Shown piece by piece: positions 1 through 6,742 of a stretch of DNA of 13,179 nucleotides. Both the position numbers and the translations under genes were made by a program. The DNA is from Spirochaetaceae bacterium. Lineage in GTDB: Bacteria; Spirochaetota; Spirochaetia; PWKH01. The stretch is from positions 1 to 13,179 of the forward strand of contig PWNW01000299.1 of assembly GCA_003557605.1 (NCBI GenBank). Reading direction: 5' to 3'. The notes below the pieces were generated by a model, which saw only the letters and a program-made list of their open reading frames with translations, did not search any database and was not told where the DNA came from. Numbering within the stretch: the first letter of the stretch is position 1; every line of letters begins with the position of its first letter.

Positions 1-666
1 ATTCGGGAAGCATTCCGCGCTGTACTGAGGGGGTTCGGGGTCAACATGAGCGTCTGGATCATCGCCCTGGCGTCAATAGCCGCCTGGGCACTGGTCCTGG
101 CCATATTCCGCTCCCTCCACGGTCCCTGGTTTGCTCCTCTGCGGGTCTTTGCTGTTCTCTACATTGACCTGTTCAGGGGACTTCCGTCGCTGCTGCTGGT
201 GCTGCTCTTCGGGTTCGGAGTGCCGGCTCTCCATATCCCCGGTCTTCCGAGGACCAGCCTGTTCTGGGGTGCCACCGCCATGGTGCTCAGCTACTCAGCC
301 TATGCGTCGGAGGTGTACCGTTCGGGCATGGAGGCAGTCCATGACGGACAGCGTGCTGCGGCAAAGGCCCTGGGACTCTCCCAGTGGCAGACCCTGCGTC
401 ATGCCATCGTGCCCCAGGCGGTGAGAAATGTCCTGCCTGCCCTGCTGAATCTTGCAGTGGCACTGCAGAAGGATGTGGCGCTGCTGAGCGTTATCGGAGT
501 CCGCGACGCAGTCAGGGAGGCACAGATCTACACTGCACGGACCTTCAACTACTCATCCCTTATTGCCGCAGCCCTGCTGTTTCTCATGGCTACCATCCCG
601 ATGGCCCGCTTTACCGACTATGTTTCACGCAAGGACCGGGAGCGCCGGCTGCAGAGGACGGTGTAA
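1..666 (+). CDS. Polar amino-acid ABC transporter permease (5'-truncated by window edge)
   Basis: Inner-membrane permease subunit of a HisM/GlnP-type amino-acid importer. The reading frame is open from base 1 with no stop before the ATG at 46. The upstream residues (AFRAVLRGFGVNMSVW) look like the usual permease N-terminus that runs into the first membrane helix, so the true start is probably outside the window and ATG 46 is internal. About five hydrophobic segments are visible: the helix from MSVWIIALAS, one after the RGLPS stretch, one near LFWGATAMVLSYSAY, one near LPALLNLAVAL and a last one near SLIAAALLFLM. The cytoplasmic EAA loop that docks on the ATPase is seen as AAAKALGLSQWQTLRHAIVP. 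The family motif DLFRGLPSLL precedes the second helix. Its ATPase gene follows 2 nt after the stop. The solute-binding protein is not in view, and substrate specificity cannot be read from the sequence. Confidence 0.9.
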   Translation: MREAFRAVLRGFGVNMSVWIIALASIAAWALVLAIFRSLHGPWFAPLRVFAVLYIDLFRGLPSLLLVLLFGFGVPALHIPGLPRTSLFWGATAMVLSYSAYASEVYRSGMEAVHDGQRAAAKALGLSQWQTLRHAIVPQAVRNVLPALLNLAVALQKDVALLSVIGVRDAVREAQIYTARTFNYSSLIAAALLFLMATIPMARFTDYVSRKDRERRLQRTV

Positions 667-668
667 CT

Positions 669-1412
669 GTGGAACGCATAACTATTGAAAACCTGACTAA
701 GTACTACGGAGACAACCTGGTCCTTGACGGAGTTGACCTCCATGTGAAGGAACATGAGGTGATCTGCCTCATCGGTGCATCAGGATCCGGCAAGTCCACC
801 CTGCTTCGCTGCATCAACAAGCTTGTGGAGTTTGACCATGGGACCATCAAGCTTGACGGCGTATCAATTGAAGACCAGAAATTTGACAAGAACGAACTGT
901 ATAAACGAATCGGAATCGTCTTCCAGGCATACAATCTCTTTCCACACCTCAACGTGATGCAGAACATCACCCTGGCACCTAATAAGGTCCACCGCATGCC
1001 TAGAAAGAAGACAGTGGAAAAAGCTCGGGAACTGCTGGATCTCTTCGGCATGCCGGAGTTTGAACGTTCCTACCCCGAACAGCTCTCAGGAGGACAGCAG
1101 CAGCGGGTTGCCATCATACGGGCCCTGGCTACCAGCCCTGATGTGCTGCTCCTTGATGAAGTCACCGCAGCCCTGGACCCGGAACTCATCGGGGGAGTGC
1201 TGAAGATTATTAAGGACCTGAAGACCAAGGGAATGACCATGGTCATCGTAACCCATGAAATGGGCTTTGCCCGTGACGTCGGCGACCGGGTATGCTTCCT
1301 CGAGGGAGGAAGGATTCTGGAGGAGGACGAACCCAAAAAACTCTTCTCAAATCCCCAGCACCCCAGGACCCGGCAGTTTCTCCAGAGGATCATCGAGGCA
1401 GGCCGGCTCTAG
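669..1412 (+). CDS. Polar amino-acid ABC transporter ATP-binding protein (GlnQ/HisP type)
   Basis: Cytoplasmic ATPase (247 aa, usual family length) that powers the adjacent permease. Motifs in order: Walker A GASGSGKST (residues 36-44), Q-loop in VFQAYNLFPHL, ABC signature LSGGQQQRVAI, Walker B LLLDEVTAALDPE and the switch histidine in VIVTHEMGFA. The D-loop region reads DEVTAALDPE, a known variant of DEPTSALDPE in amino-acid importers. The frame is open far upstream inside the permease gene, but family alignment starts at VERITIENLTKYYG. GTG 669 is preceded by AGAGGA (653-658) with about 10 nt spacing, so GTG 669 is the start. It lies 2 nt after the permease stop, which indicates translational coupling in one operon. 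A 10-bp hairpin with one wobble pair (1395-1424) overlaps the stop codon but has no T-run, so termination there is uncertain. Confidence 0.95.
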   Translation: MERITIENLTKYYGDNLVLDGVDLHVKEHEVICLIGASGSGKSTLLRCINKLVEFDHGTIKLDGVSIEDQKFDKNELYKRIGIVFQAYNLFPHLNVMQNITLAPNKVHRMPRKKTVEKARELLDLFGMPEFERSYPEQLSGGQQQRVAIIRALATSPDVLLLDEVTAALDPELIGGVLKIIKDLKTKGMTMVIVTHEMGFARDVGDRVCFLEGGRILEEDEPKKLFSNPQHPRTRQFLQRIIEAGRL

Positions 1413-1681
1413 CAGGCCTGCTTCAGAATGATCTTCCAAGTCTTCCCATCGTCACGCTATACTCCAATATAGGCATAATCCCCCTGAGCTGAGCATTTCT
1501 TTAGAACGCTTCCCATAGAGGAAAGAATTTTTGCTAATTTAATGCTGCTTCAACGGGGATGTACTCCTGCGGAAAGAGAATAAGTTGAATTAAAACTCTG
1601 CTTCGCCAGGTTTCATCGATACATACCACGACGGTGTGCTGATCGGATATATCCTTCAGGTTTTTTACCACTGATCGCACA
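1413..1681. other. Intergenic gap between convergent genes
   Basis: This separates the + strand transporter operon from the - strand TOPRIM gene and marks the change from G+C-rich to A+T-richer sequence. A - strand reading frame runs through 1534-1681 from inside the TOPRIM gene in another phase, ending in residues such as QLILFPQEYIPVEAALN. It has no start signal of its own and I recognise no family. I see no clear intrinsic terminator, only the G+C-rich inverted repeat at 1395-1424 at the left edge and a 4-bp TTCC/GGAA stem near 1510-1522 followed by a T-rich stretch. Confidence 0.4.
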
Positions 1682-2365
1682 TTAAGAATTCCTTTGGATC
1701 TCTTCAAATATTGACAGCCAGTCATCAAAAAGGGGGCATTTGCTACGCATTTTTTCAATACCAATCTTTTCAGCAATGGATATACCCATAGTCGTCTTGA
1801 GAAATTTTCCATGATTCGACCATGCATCCAACCGTTTTGAGGGAGCTGTCAGGGGCCCGTTATTAATAGCTTCTGGTGAACCGCACTCGGAAATGACCGC
1901 CGTCACCTCATTTTCACTCACACCAAGTTGTCTGGCAAGAATTTTTGCATCACTGAAAAGCAGGGCCTCGAATTCATGCACCGCTGCAAAAGGAATAAAT
2001 CGTTGTTCCGCATCTTGATCACGAAAAAGAGAGACCACTTGTTCCTTTGTGGCTAAATTAATGGTATGGGCGATCTGTGAAGGAAGGGCTTGTGATGATA
2101 TCAAATCAAGCCCAGGCCATTCTTTAGTTCCGTAATAATCAATTAAGGTCGTTACATAGGTATCAGGTCGCTGTTTTAGATGCAACCCCAAATCCCGCTT
2201 TACTCGGGAGAATCGTACATCCCCTCCTTTTTGTCCAGGTTTGGTTACCAGTACAGCATGCATCCCTATGTCTTTATAGCCCAGATATGGCGCCAAGATC
2301 CTTTCAATGAATATTTGCTCTGTCTTACCTTCCACAATGGTGATGACCTCAATATACTTACTCAT
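1682..2365 (-). CDS. DUF4276 family protein, TOPRIM-like putative nuclease paired with AAA ATPase
   Basis: 227 aa. It matches the DUF4276 pattern, which I recall as a TOPRIM-fold family often encoded beside AAA ATPases. Visible marks: the N-terminal beta strand and metal-binding glutamate in ITIVEGKTE (E12), an acidic residue in TLIDYYG (D76), the conserved block AVHEFEALLFSD (H130-D139) and the hallmark GSPEAINNGPLTAPSKRL (162-179). A 5-codon longer ATG start at 2380 is possible, but it has no ribosome binding site. ATG 2365 has GGGGGA 7 nt upstream and begins inside the last codons of the ATPase gene (8-nt overlap), so I chose it. The overlap implies coupled translation and a shared complex. 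By analogy with PARIS and OLD/Gabija systems, the ATPase would sense infection and this protein would be the nuclease effector. That role is inferred. There is no sign of decay. Confidence 0.8.
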   Translation of the reverse strand: MSKYIEVITIVEGKTEQIFIERILAPYLGYKDIGMHAVLVTKPGQKGGDVRFSRVKRDLGLHLKQRPDTYVTTLIDYYGTKEWPGLDLISSQALPSQIAHTINLATKEQVVSLFRDQDAEQRFIPFAAVHEFEALLFSDAKILARQLGVSENEVTAVISECGSPEAINNGPLTAPSKRLDAWSNHGKFLKTTMGISIAEKIGIEKMRSKCPLFDDWLSIFEEIQRNS

Positions 2366-3491
2366 GTACTGGTCCCCCATGAATCAGGTTCTTTGACCAG
2401 AGTTCGCCCAGTGAGTAATCTTCCAGCCACACGGAAAAATCCTCCTCCTTGAGACGCTGGAAAGTTGAAGCGCCATTTTCTCGATTCACAACTATGATAT
2501 CATCAATCCCAAACTGATCGATAAGTGCGGGAGACTGCGTTGCTGCAATGACTTGGGTTCGGTGTGCGGCAGCTTGAATTAACTCAGCAAGTACGGCTAT
2601 TGCCGCTGGATGCATCCCTAATTCCGGTTCATCAATAATAATTACGGAAGGTGGGTTCGGCTGAAGCAGGGCAGCAGCAAGGCAGATAAAGCGAATAGAA
2701 CCATCTGAAAGATGATAGGGCTGCATTGGAAAGTCCGACCCTTTTTGATTCCAGCTCAGTCTGACTTTCTCCGCCTCGCCAAGTTTCTGCACATCCAGCC
2801 GGAAGTCATCAAAGAAGGGAATTACCAAACGGACGGCATGAACAATCCTTTCATAATGTTCTGAGTATAATTCACTATTCTTTAGACTGAGCAGAAACGG
2901 GGCAATATTAGCAGCGTTTCCCCTGAGTTTATAATTATCTTCAACGATCTCAAATCGTCGCATGGGCGATGATTCGCTGGTGTCATGAAAGTGGTACACC
3001 ATCCAATTCGATATTGATTCATAGACGTAATGCCCGACGCCGTTGTATTGACCATTCCATGACTTCTCGCTGCGTTCATCATACAAACGGCTTTCCACAG
3101 ATGGGCCGCCGTATGAGCGCCAATTTGTGCTGCTGTACTTCCGTTCTTCGCTAATCAGAAATACCTCGTCTGCTGTTGGAGTAAGTTCAAACCTGTAAAA
3201 ATTTGGGCCTATTGCACAATCACTATGTGAAGAAAACTCGAACTCCATTTCAATCTTAGGGGTGACTTTGGGGCCATTGAAAAGGAAATTATCAGATCCT
3301 CCCCGTTCAAGGATAAATTTGCTTAGGTTTTTTTTCGTCATCGCCGTCAGCATACGGAAAATCTGGATAAAATTACTTTTACCAGCTCCATTTGCGCCTA
3401 TGACCACATTAAGGTCCCCCATTTTAAAATCATTGAGGTCCTTGATGGATGTAAAACCGTGAACTGTCAGTTTTTCTAAAGCACCTTTCAT
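2358..3491 (-). CDS. AAA family ATPase (AAA_21/OLD-like, SMC-type head), sensor partner of DUF4276
   Basis: 377 aa soluble ATPase. N-terminal strand EKLTVHGFTSIKDL leads to Walker A GANGAGKSN (32-40). An ABC-like signature LSDGS lies at 261-265, Walker B VIIIDEPELGMHP at 283-295, and ATQS (317-320) stands where SMC/ABC heads have the switch histidine. The middle (about 50-250) is the variable insertion of this family. An upstream TTG at 3536 would add 15 residues, but it lies on the presumed -35 box. ATG 3491 has GGAG 8 nt upstream and starts at the conserved residues, so it is the likely start. The stop overlaps the DUF4276 start by 8 nt, giving a two-gene operon. Paired ATPase plus TOPRIM genes of this layout are often anti-phage modules; that function is inference. 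Confidence 0.85.
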   Translation of the reverse strand: MKGALEKLTVHGFTSIKDLNDFKMGDLNVVIGANGAGKSNFIQIFRMLTAMTKKNLSKFILERGGSDNFLFNGPKVTPKIEMEFEFSSHSDCAIGPNFYRFELTPTADEVFLISEERKYSSTNWRSYGGPSVESRLYDERSEKSWNGQYNGVGHYVYESISNWMVYHFHDTSESSPMRRFEIVEDNYKLRGNAANIAPFLLSLKNSELYSEHYERIVHAVRLVIPFFDDFRLDVQKLGEAEKVRLSWNQKGSDFPMQPYHLSDGSIRFICLAAALLQPNPPSVIIIDEPELGMHPAAIAVLAELIQAAAHRTQVIAATQSPALIDQFGIDDIIVVNRENGASTFQRLKEEDFSVWLEDYSLGELWSKNLIHGGPVHE

Positions 3492-3509
3492 TGCATGATC
3501 TCCAAACAC

Positions 3510-3536
3510 ATTATATGTATATCTGGACTCTTTCAA
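3510..3536 (-). promoter_or_regulatory. Putative sigma70 promoter of the AAA/DUF4276 operon
   Basis: Read on the - strand: -35 TTGAAA (3536-3531), a 15-bp spacer and -10 TATAAT (3515-3510). The spacer is a little short. Transcription would begin near 3503, giving a short leader that contains the GGAG site before ATG 3491. This also argues against the upstream TTG start. Confidence 0.5.
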
Positions 3537-4105
3537 ATTTCATGTAGACCCGTGTTTTTCACCTTTCTCATCCGCTGCATGTAGACTAGTTGAAGAATAT
3601 TACCAGAAATACAGCAAAGGACCCGACAATCCACTATAAAGGTGTTAGTTAAGACACCAAAACAAGAGAGCGAGTCCATAAAAAGTATAACAGATTACTA
3701 AAGCGCCTGCCAGATGATTCTCGATATTTCTGAAGGGTATCTCGGCAATGAGCATCTAACTTTTCTCAATATGCTTCGGTTGAGCCACAGCCAGCAAGAA
3801 AATATTTTGATCATTTCCAAGAAAGGGAATACTACCTTCCAGTATAATCCTTGGTTTCGCTTTGAAACCAAACCCCACCAGTTGGCAAGTTCTGATTGCT
3901 CAAAATGCATTCCTGTCCGGGCAATCTCAAAAACTGCCGCTGTTTCTGGAGTAAGCTGAAACCAAGCAGCTTCTGAGAAGCAGGAAGAAACGACGTCTTC
4001 AGCTTCACTGCAATCATATCTTCATCCGTGACAAGGAGCAAACAAACAATAACTGGCTTTTTTTATCAAACATATTTGAGAGATTCTTCACCTTTAATAA
4101 TCATA
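3537..4105. other. Long gap, possible decayed gene on the - strand
   Basis: No intact gene is recognised. On the - strand, short overlapping frames between about 3698 and 4041 have protein-like composition. One reads AWFQLTPETAAVFEIARTG then MHFEQSELANWWGLVSK, and another reads EGSIPFLGNDQNIFLLAVAQ. They switch phase and are broken by stops, which would fit a frameshifted remnant, but I cannot assign a family. Two 9-bp direct repeats CATGTAGAC lie at 3541-3549 and 3578-3586. A short hairpin GGTGT/ACACC lies near 3640-3660. I see no RNA gene. Confidence 0.25.
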
Positions 4106-4142
4106 ATCGTAATATTTGGATTCTAATTCCAAATATTACGAT
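4106..4142. repeat. 15-bp perfect inverted repeat (operator or terminator-like hairpin)
   Basis: Arms ATCGTAATATTTGGA (4106-4120) and TCCAAATATTACGAT (4128-4142) are perfectly complementary around a 7-nt centre. The repeat ends 8 bp before the presumed -35 box of the AAA_14 gene. It is followed on the + strand by GTTTTTGCTTGGTTTTTT, so it could form an A+T-rich terminator hairpin, although no + strand gene is seen upstream. A dimeric repressor site is the other reading. Confidence 0.6.
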
Positions 4143-4150
4143 GTTTTTGC

Positions 4151-4179
4151 TTGGTTTTTTCACGTGATACTCATAAAAT
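4151..4179 (+). promoter_or_regulatory. Putative promoter of the AAA_14/DUF4143 gene
   Basis: -35 TTGGTT (4151-4156), 17-bp spacer, -10 TAAAAT (4174-4179). The -35 is poor and the -10 good. The spacer contains the 8-bp palindrome TCACGTGA (4160-4167), and the 15-bp inverted repeat lies just upstream, so regulation by a DNA-binding protein is plausible. Confidence 0.35.
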
Positions 4180-4217
4180 GAAACTGCATCCCAAATAATA
4201 CGGACGAGGTGAGTCCA

Positions 4218-5444
4218 GTGTATATAAAACGCCATATAGAACCGGTTGTGTCCCGCATTGCTAAGCGCAAACCAGTGCTTGTCCTCACAGGTGCGCGGCA
4301 AGTGGGTAAATCCACCATGCTCCGCGAGGTATACCATGAAATAAATTATGCTGCATTGAACCGTCCGCTGGTGCGGGAGAGCGCGAAGGATAACCCATCG
4401 CTGTTCTTCGAAACCAATAAACCACCAGTCGTTGTGGACGAAATTCAAAAAGCAGCTGAGCTTTTCGACTATATCAAAGGCATAGTGGATGAGAAGAAAA
4501 TCAAAGGACAGTTTTATCTCACCAGCCCCCATGGTTTGAAACTGATGAAGAATATCAGTGACAGTCTTGCCGGTCGGGCAGGGGTGATTAAGCTGATGGG
4601 CTTATCAATTCGTGAAATTGCAGGACTTTCCTGGCGCGAGCCATTTTTACCGACTGAAACACATTACTCAGCTGTTGGCAATGGCGCTGCACTTGATTAC
4701 GACAGCTTAATTCGTTTCATCCATAAAGGCTCATTCCCGGAACTATATGAAACAGAAAGCGATTTGCATGATTGGGCGGATTTCCACAGTTCGTATCTGC
4801 AGACCTATATTGAAAAAGATATTAAAGACGTGTTGAACATCCAAGATGAATCAGCTTTCATCAAGTTCATAAAAGCCGTCGCTTCGCTGACCGGCGAAAT
4901 GTTAAACCTGACAACAATAGCTGAGATTTGCGGCAAAGATGTAAAGACGGTGAAATCATGGCTTTCAGTTCTGGAATCCAGCGGCCTGGTATATTTGCTC
5001 GAGCCGTATTATAACAATTTCAACAAGCGCCTGATGAAGACTCCGAAGATGTATTTTCTTGACACCGGTCTGGCTTGTTGGCTTCTGGGGTGGAACACAC
5101 CGGAGCAGCTTGTCAATGGTGCCATGTGGGGACACATCTTCGAGAGTTTTGTTTTTTCTGAAATCCTGAAAAGCTATTACAACGACGGAATAGTCAAACC
5201 ACCGCTGTATTATTACCGCGACTCTGATAAGAACGAGATTGACCTGTTGATTGAACAGGGAGATACGCTGTATCCGATTAAAATAAAAACAAGCTCTGAT
5301 CCAAAGAAGTCCATGGTCAAAGCGTTTCGCTGCCTTTCAGCCAATAAAACAAAGCAAGTTGGCAGCGGTGCGGTGATTTGTCTCGTTAAAGAGTGTCTGC
5401 CCCTGACCGAAAAAGTGTGGATGATGCCGGTTCGGATGATTTAG
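4218..5444 (+). CDS. AAA_14 / DUF4143 family ATPase
   Basis: 408 aa, full family length. The N-terminal AAA_14 domain has Walker A GARQVGKST (25-33) and Walker B VVVDEIQK (71-78), then SDSLAGRAGVIKL. A winged-helix-like middle (about 210-260) precedes the DUF4143 C-terminus with NEIDLLIEQG (339-348). GTG 4218 follows GAGGTGA by 5 nt and gives the usual family start MYIKRHIE; a GTG three codons earlier has no such site. The family is widespread and its role is poorly defined. Two oddities stand out. The sensor-like motif usually read as LTGS is LTSPH here. The C-terminal PIEIK, thought to supply the E-x-K of a PD-(D/E)XK-like fold, is PIKIK (353-357), so nuclease activity there may be lost. 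It is a single-gene unit with its own promoter. Confidence 0.85.
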   Translation: MYIKRHIEPVVSRIAKRKPVLVLTGARQVGKSTMLREVYHEINYAALNRPLVRESAKDNPSLFFETNKPPVVVDEIQKAAELFDYIKGIVDEKKIKGQFYLTSPHGLKLMKNISDSLAGRAGVIKLMGLSIREIAGLSWREPFLPTETHYSAVGNGAALDYDSLIRFIHKGSFPELYETESDLHDWADFHSSYLQTYIEKDIKDVLNIQDESAFIKFIKAVASLTGEMLNLTTIAEICGKDVKTVKSWLSVLESSGLVYLLEPYYNNFNKRLMKTPKMYFLDTGLACWLLGWNTPEQLVNGAMWGHIFESFVFSEILKSYYNDGIVKPPLYYYRDSDKNEIDLLIEQGDTLYPIKIKTSSDPKKSMVKAFRCLSANKTKQVGSGAVICLVKECLPLTEKVWMMPVRMI

Positions 5445-5593
5445 CCAGGCTTTCGGGAGAACATGCTGCTTTATATTTTCACCAAAGGCAGCCTATTTCT
5501 TGCAGAGACAGATCAGCTTCTTGTCCTATTTCATCTTTTGGGGAAAGGGTCTGGAAATTTTTAAATATGCCGGTCACGAGCATCTTCTACTGT

Positions 5594-5911
5594 TCAGCTG
5601 CCCCCGTGCTGTTTTGAGGCAAACTGTCCTTTCAGAGCCCTTTCAATGCAGATTCCCAAGTTAGTGTGACGTTCGAGTGAATGCTTCTCTTGCTTAATGA
5701 AGTACCATGAATCCAAATATGATCCCCCAACCGAGAATGAGGATTCAGATATGAACTTCACAAAATCTGGAATATTTGAGCCATACTTCTTTGCAAAACA
5801 CAATGAATCCCTTTCCTTCTCCTCTTCGGTGGAGTTAAGCTTGTCATACAGCACATGATCCAGATTGCAGGACATAAAATACACCTGATAGGGAATATCA
5901 CGAAGCCTTGG
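5594..5911 (-). pseudogene. C-terminal fragment of a TOPRIM-like ATPase partner gene, disrupted by insertion
   Basis: The open frame reads as ordinary conserved protein from RLRDIPYQVYFMSCNLDHVL through KKYGSNIPDFVKFISES to HSLERHTNLGICIERALKGQ, then stops at 5594. It lacks a proper start: GTG 5884 has no ribosome binding site and lies inside the conserved block. The frame stays open further upstream but turns into non-protein-like residues at about 5912, where an inverted repeat begins. I read this as the 3' part of the gene whose 5' part is 6743-6961, because both pieces lie on the same strand in the right order downstream of the AAA ATPase. The piece type is recalled from ATPase-linked hypothetical proteins; I cannot name a Pfam family. 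Confidence 0.55.
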
Positions 5912-6008
5912 GGTGGAGTTCCCAGAATTGCCAAAGGGAGATGGATTAAAAAGGATACAAATACTTAAACAGACATTAGGATAGGCAGGAAAAATGAAAT
6001 TAAGATAG

Positions 6009-6036
6009 TTGACTTTTTGTGATTTTTATGTACAAT
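6009..6036 (+). promoter_or_regulatory. Sigma70-like promoter of the NYN unit
   Basis: -35 TTGACT (6009-6014), 16-bp spacer, -10 TACAAT (6031-6036), each one mismatch from consensus. Transcription should start near 6043, giving a leader of about 58 nt before the ATG at 6102. Confidence 0.65.
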
Positions 6037-6042
6037 TTTACA

Positions 6043-6101
6043 CATCCACCCCTTAGGCATTGTGTCCTTCGGGCCCCCAGGTGTAGACCTGGGATTTTTT
6101 T
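6043..6101 (+). ncRNA. Candidate short leader RNA ending in the terminator before the NYN gene
   Basis: From the predicted start near 6043 to the T-run at 6101, about 59 nt would be transcribed. It can form a small hairpin GUCC-UUC-GGGC (about 6064-6074) and then the strong terminator stem. Most transcripts would end before the coding sequence, giving a small RNA with occasional read-through into the RNase gene. The leader has no start codon followed by a convincing peptide. The RNA is inferred from the promoter and terminator only. Confidence 0.4.
6076..6101 (+). terminator. Rho-independent terminator abutting the NYN start codon
   Basis: Stem CCCAGGT (6076-6082) / ACCTGGG (6087-6093), 4-nt loop GTAG, one A, then seven T (6095-6101) immediately followed by ATG 6102. 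The only purine-rich bases that could serve as a ribosome binding site, GGGA (6091-6094), are mostly inside the 3' arm, so the same hairpin would limit both transcription and translation of the gene. Confidence 0.8.
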
Positions 6102-6710
6102 ATGAAAAGAGTCATATGCTTTGTAGACGGATTTAATTTATACCACAGCATTGATGAACTTAAGAGACCGTTCTTTAAGTGGCTGAACCTTAAGCATCTG
6201 GCACAGCAATTCCTAAAAGCTGATGAAACACTTCAAGAAGTCTACTACTTCACAGCATATGCAAACTGGAATACAGACAAGCGCGACAGGCATAAACGGT
6301 ATGTACGGGCCCTCAAAACAGAAGGTGTTCAGGTTGTGCTGGGTACTTTCAAAAGGAAATATTTGAAATGCAGGAGGTGTCAGCAGCGGTTCCGAAGCTT
6401 CGAGGAGAAACGGACTGATGTTAATATTGCCCTTCATTTATATGCGCTGGCAGCAGGAGACACATACGACACAGCCTTGATTATCTCAGGTGACGGGGAC
6501 CTATACCCAGCTGTTGAGATGATAAAAAAGGACTATCCAAATAAGCGTGTAGGCATTGTGTTCCCTATGAACCGTCATCGAGGCGACCTGAACCAGCTAG
6601 CGGACTTTGATTTTGCAATACAAGAAAACCATCTACGGGCAGCCAGACTACCAGATGCTATAGTCCTTAAGGATGGTACAACGCTGACATGCCCTGCTGA
6701 ATGGAAGTGA
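6102..6710 (+). CDS. NYN-domain (PIN-like, LabA/DUF88 family) putative ribonuclease
   Basis: 202 aa. The N-terminus KRVICFVDGFNLYHS gives the metal-binding D9 and N12. Further acidic residues typical of the NYN active site are D106 in EEKRTDVNIA and D131/D133 in IISGDGDLYPAV. A CxxC pair (C90, C93) in KCRRCQQRF resembles half of a zinc site. The C-terminus ends with CPAEW as in relatives. The catalytic set is intact, so it is likely an active metal-dependent RNase of the cytoplasm. ATG 6102 is forced as the start: an in-frame TAG lies at 6084 and no other start codon follows before the conserved strand. There is no free Shine-Dalgarno; the T-run of an intrinsic terminator touches the ATG. It sits between inverted repeats inside a broken - strand gene, so it appears to be imported cargo. 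A toxin or RNA-decay role is inferred, not shown. Confidence 0.85.
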   Translation: MKRVICFVDGFNLYHSIDELKRPFFKWLNLKHLAQQFLKADETLQEVYYFTAYANWNTDKRDRHKRYVRALKTEGVQVVLGTFKRKYLKCRRCQQRFRSFEEKRTDVNIALHLYALAAGDTYDTALIISGDGDLYPAVEMIKKDYPNKRVGIVFPMNRHRGDLNQLADFDFAIQENHLRAARLPDAIVLKDGTTLTCPAEWK

Positions 6711-6742
6711 CCGACGGGTAGGTTCTTCTGGGAACATCACCA

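Larger units (their letters stand above)
5912..6741. mobile_element. Putative small insertion bounded by 16-bp inverted repeats, carrying an NYN RNase gene
   Basis: The left end GGTGGAGTTCCCAGAA (5912-5927) and the reverse complement of the right end (6741-6726), GGTGATGTTCCCAGAA, match at 14 of 16 positions, with 10 consecutive identical inner bases. The segment contains exactly one promoter, one leader with terminator, and one gene whose stop lies 15 nt before the right repeat. Coding sequence of a - strand gene stops making sense at both edges: the upstream fragment ends with TGA at 6743-6745, two bases outside the repeat. No transposase is encoded, so movement would need help in trans. 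I see no clear target-site duplication, so the exact ends are uncertain. Confidence 0.5.

Noticed and set aside
384..668. N-terminal extension of the ABC ATPase frame into the permease gene
   Set aside because: It lies in another phase of a clearly coding permease, and family homology starts at GTG 669, which has a ribosome site.
1395..1424. 10-bp G+C-rich hairpin over the ABC ATPase stop codon
   Set aside because: There is no T-run after the stem, so I do not call it a rho-independent terminator.
1534..1827. 97-codon - strand frame overlapping the DUF4276 3' end
   Set aside because: Most of it overlaps DUF4276 in another phase, with no start signal or known motif. Its tail is only mentioned in the gap entry.
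3541..3586. Direct repeats CATGTAGAC 37 bp apart
   Set aside because: There are only two short copies with no bounded element between them. It could be chance.
5445..5593. Possible short gene or terminator after the AAA_14 gene
   Set aside because: There is no start with a ribosome site and no family signal. The CAGC/GCTG stem before TTTT is only 4 bp.
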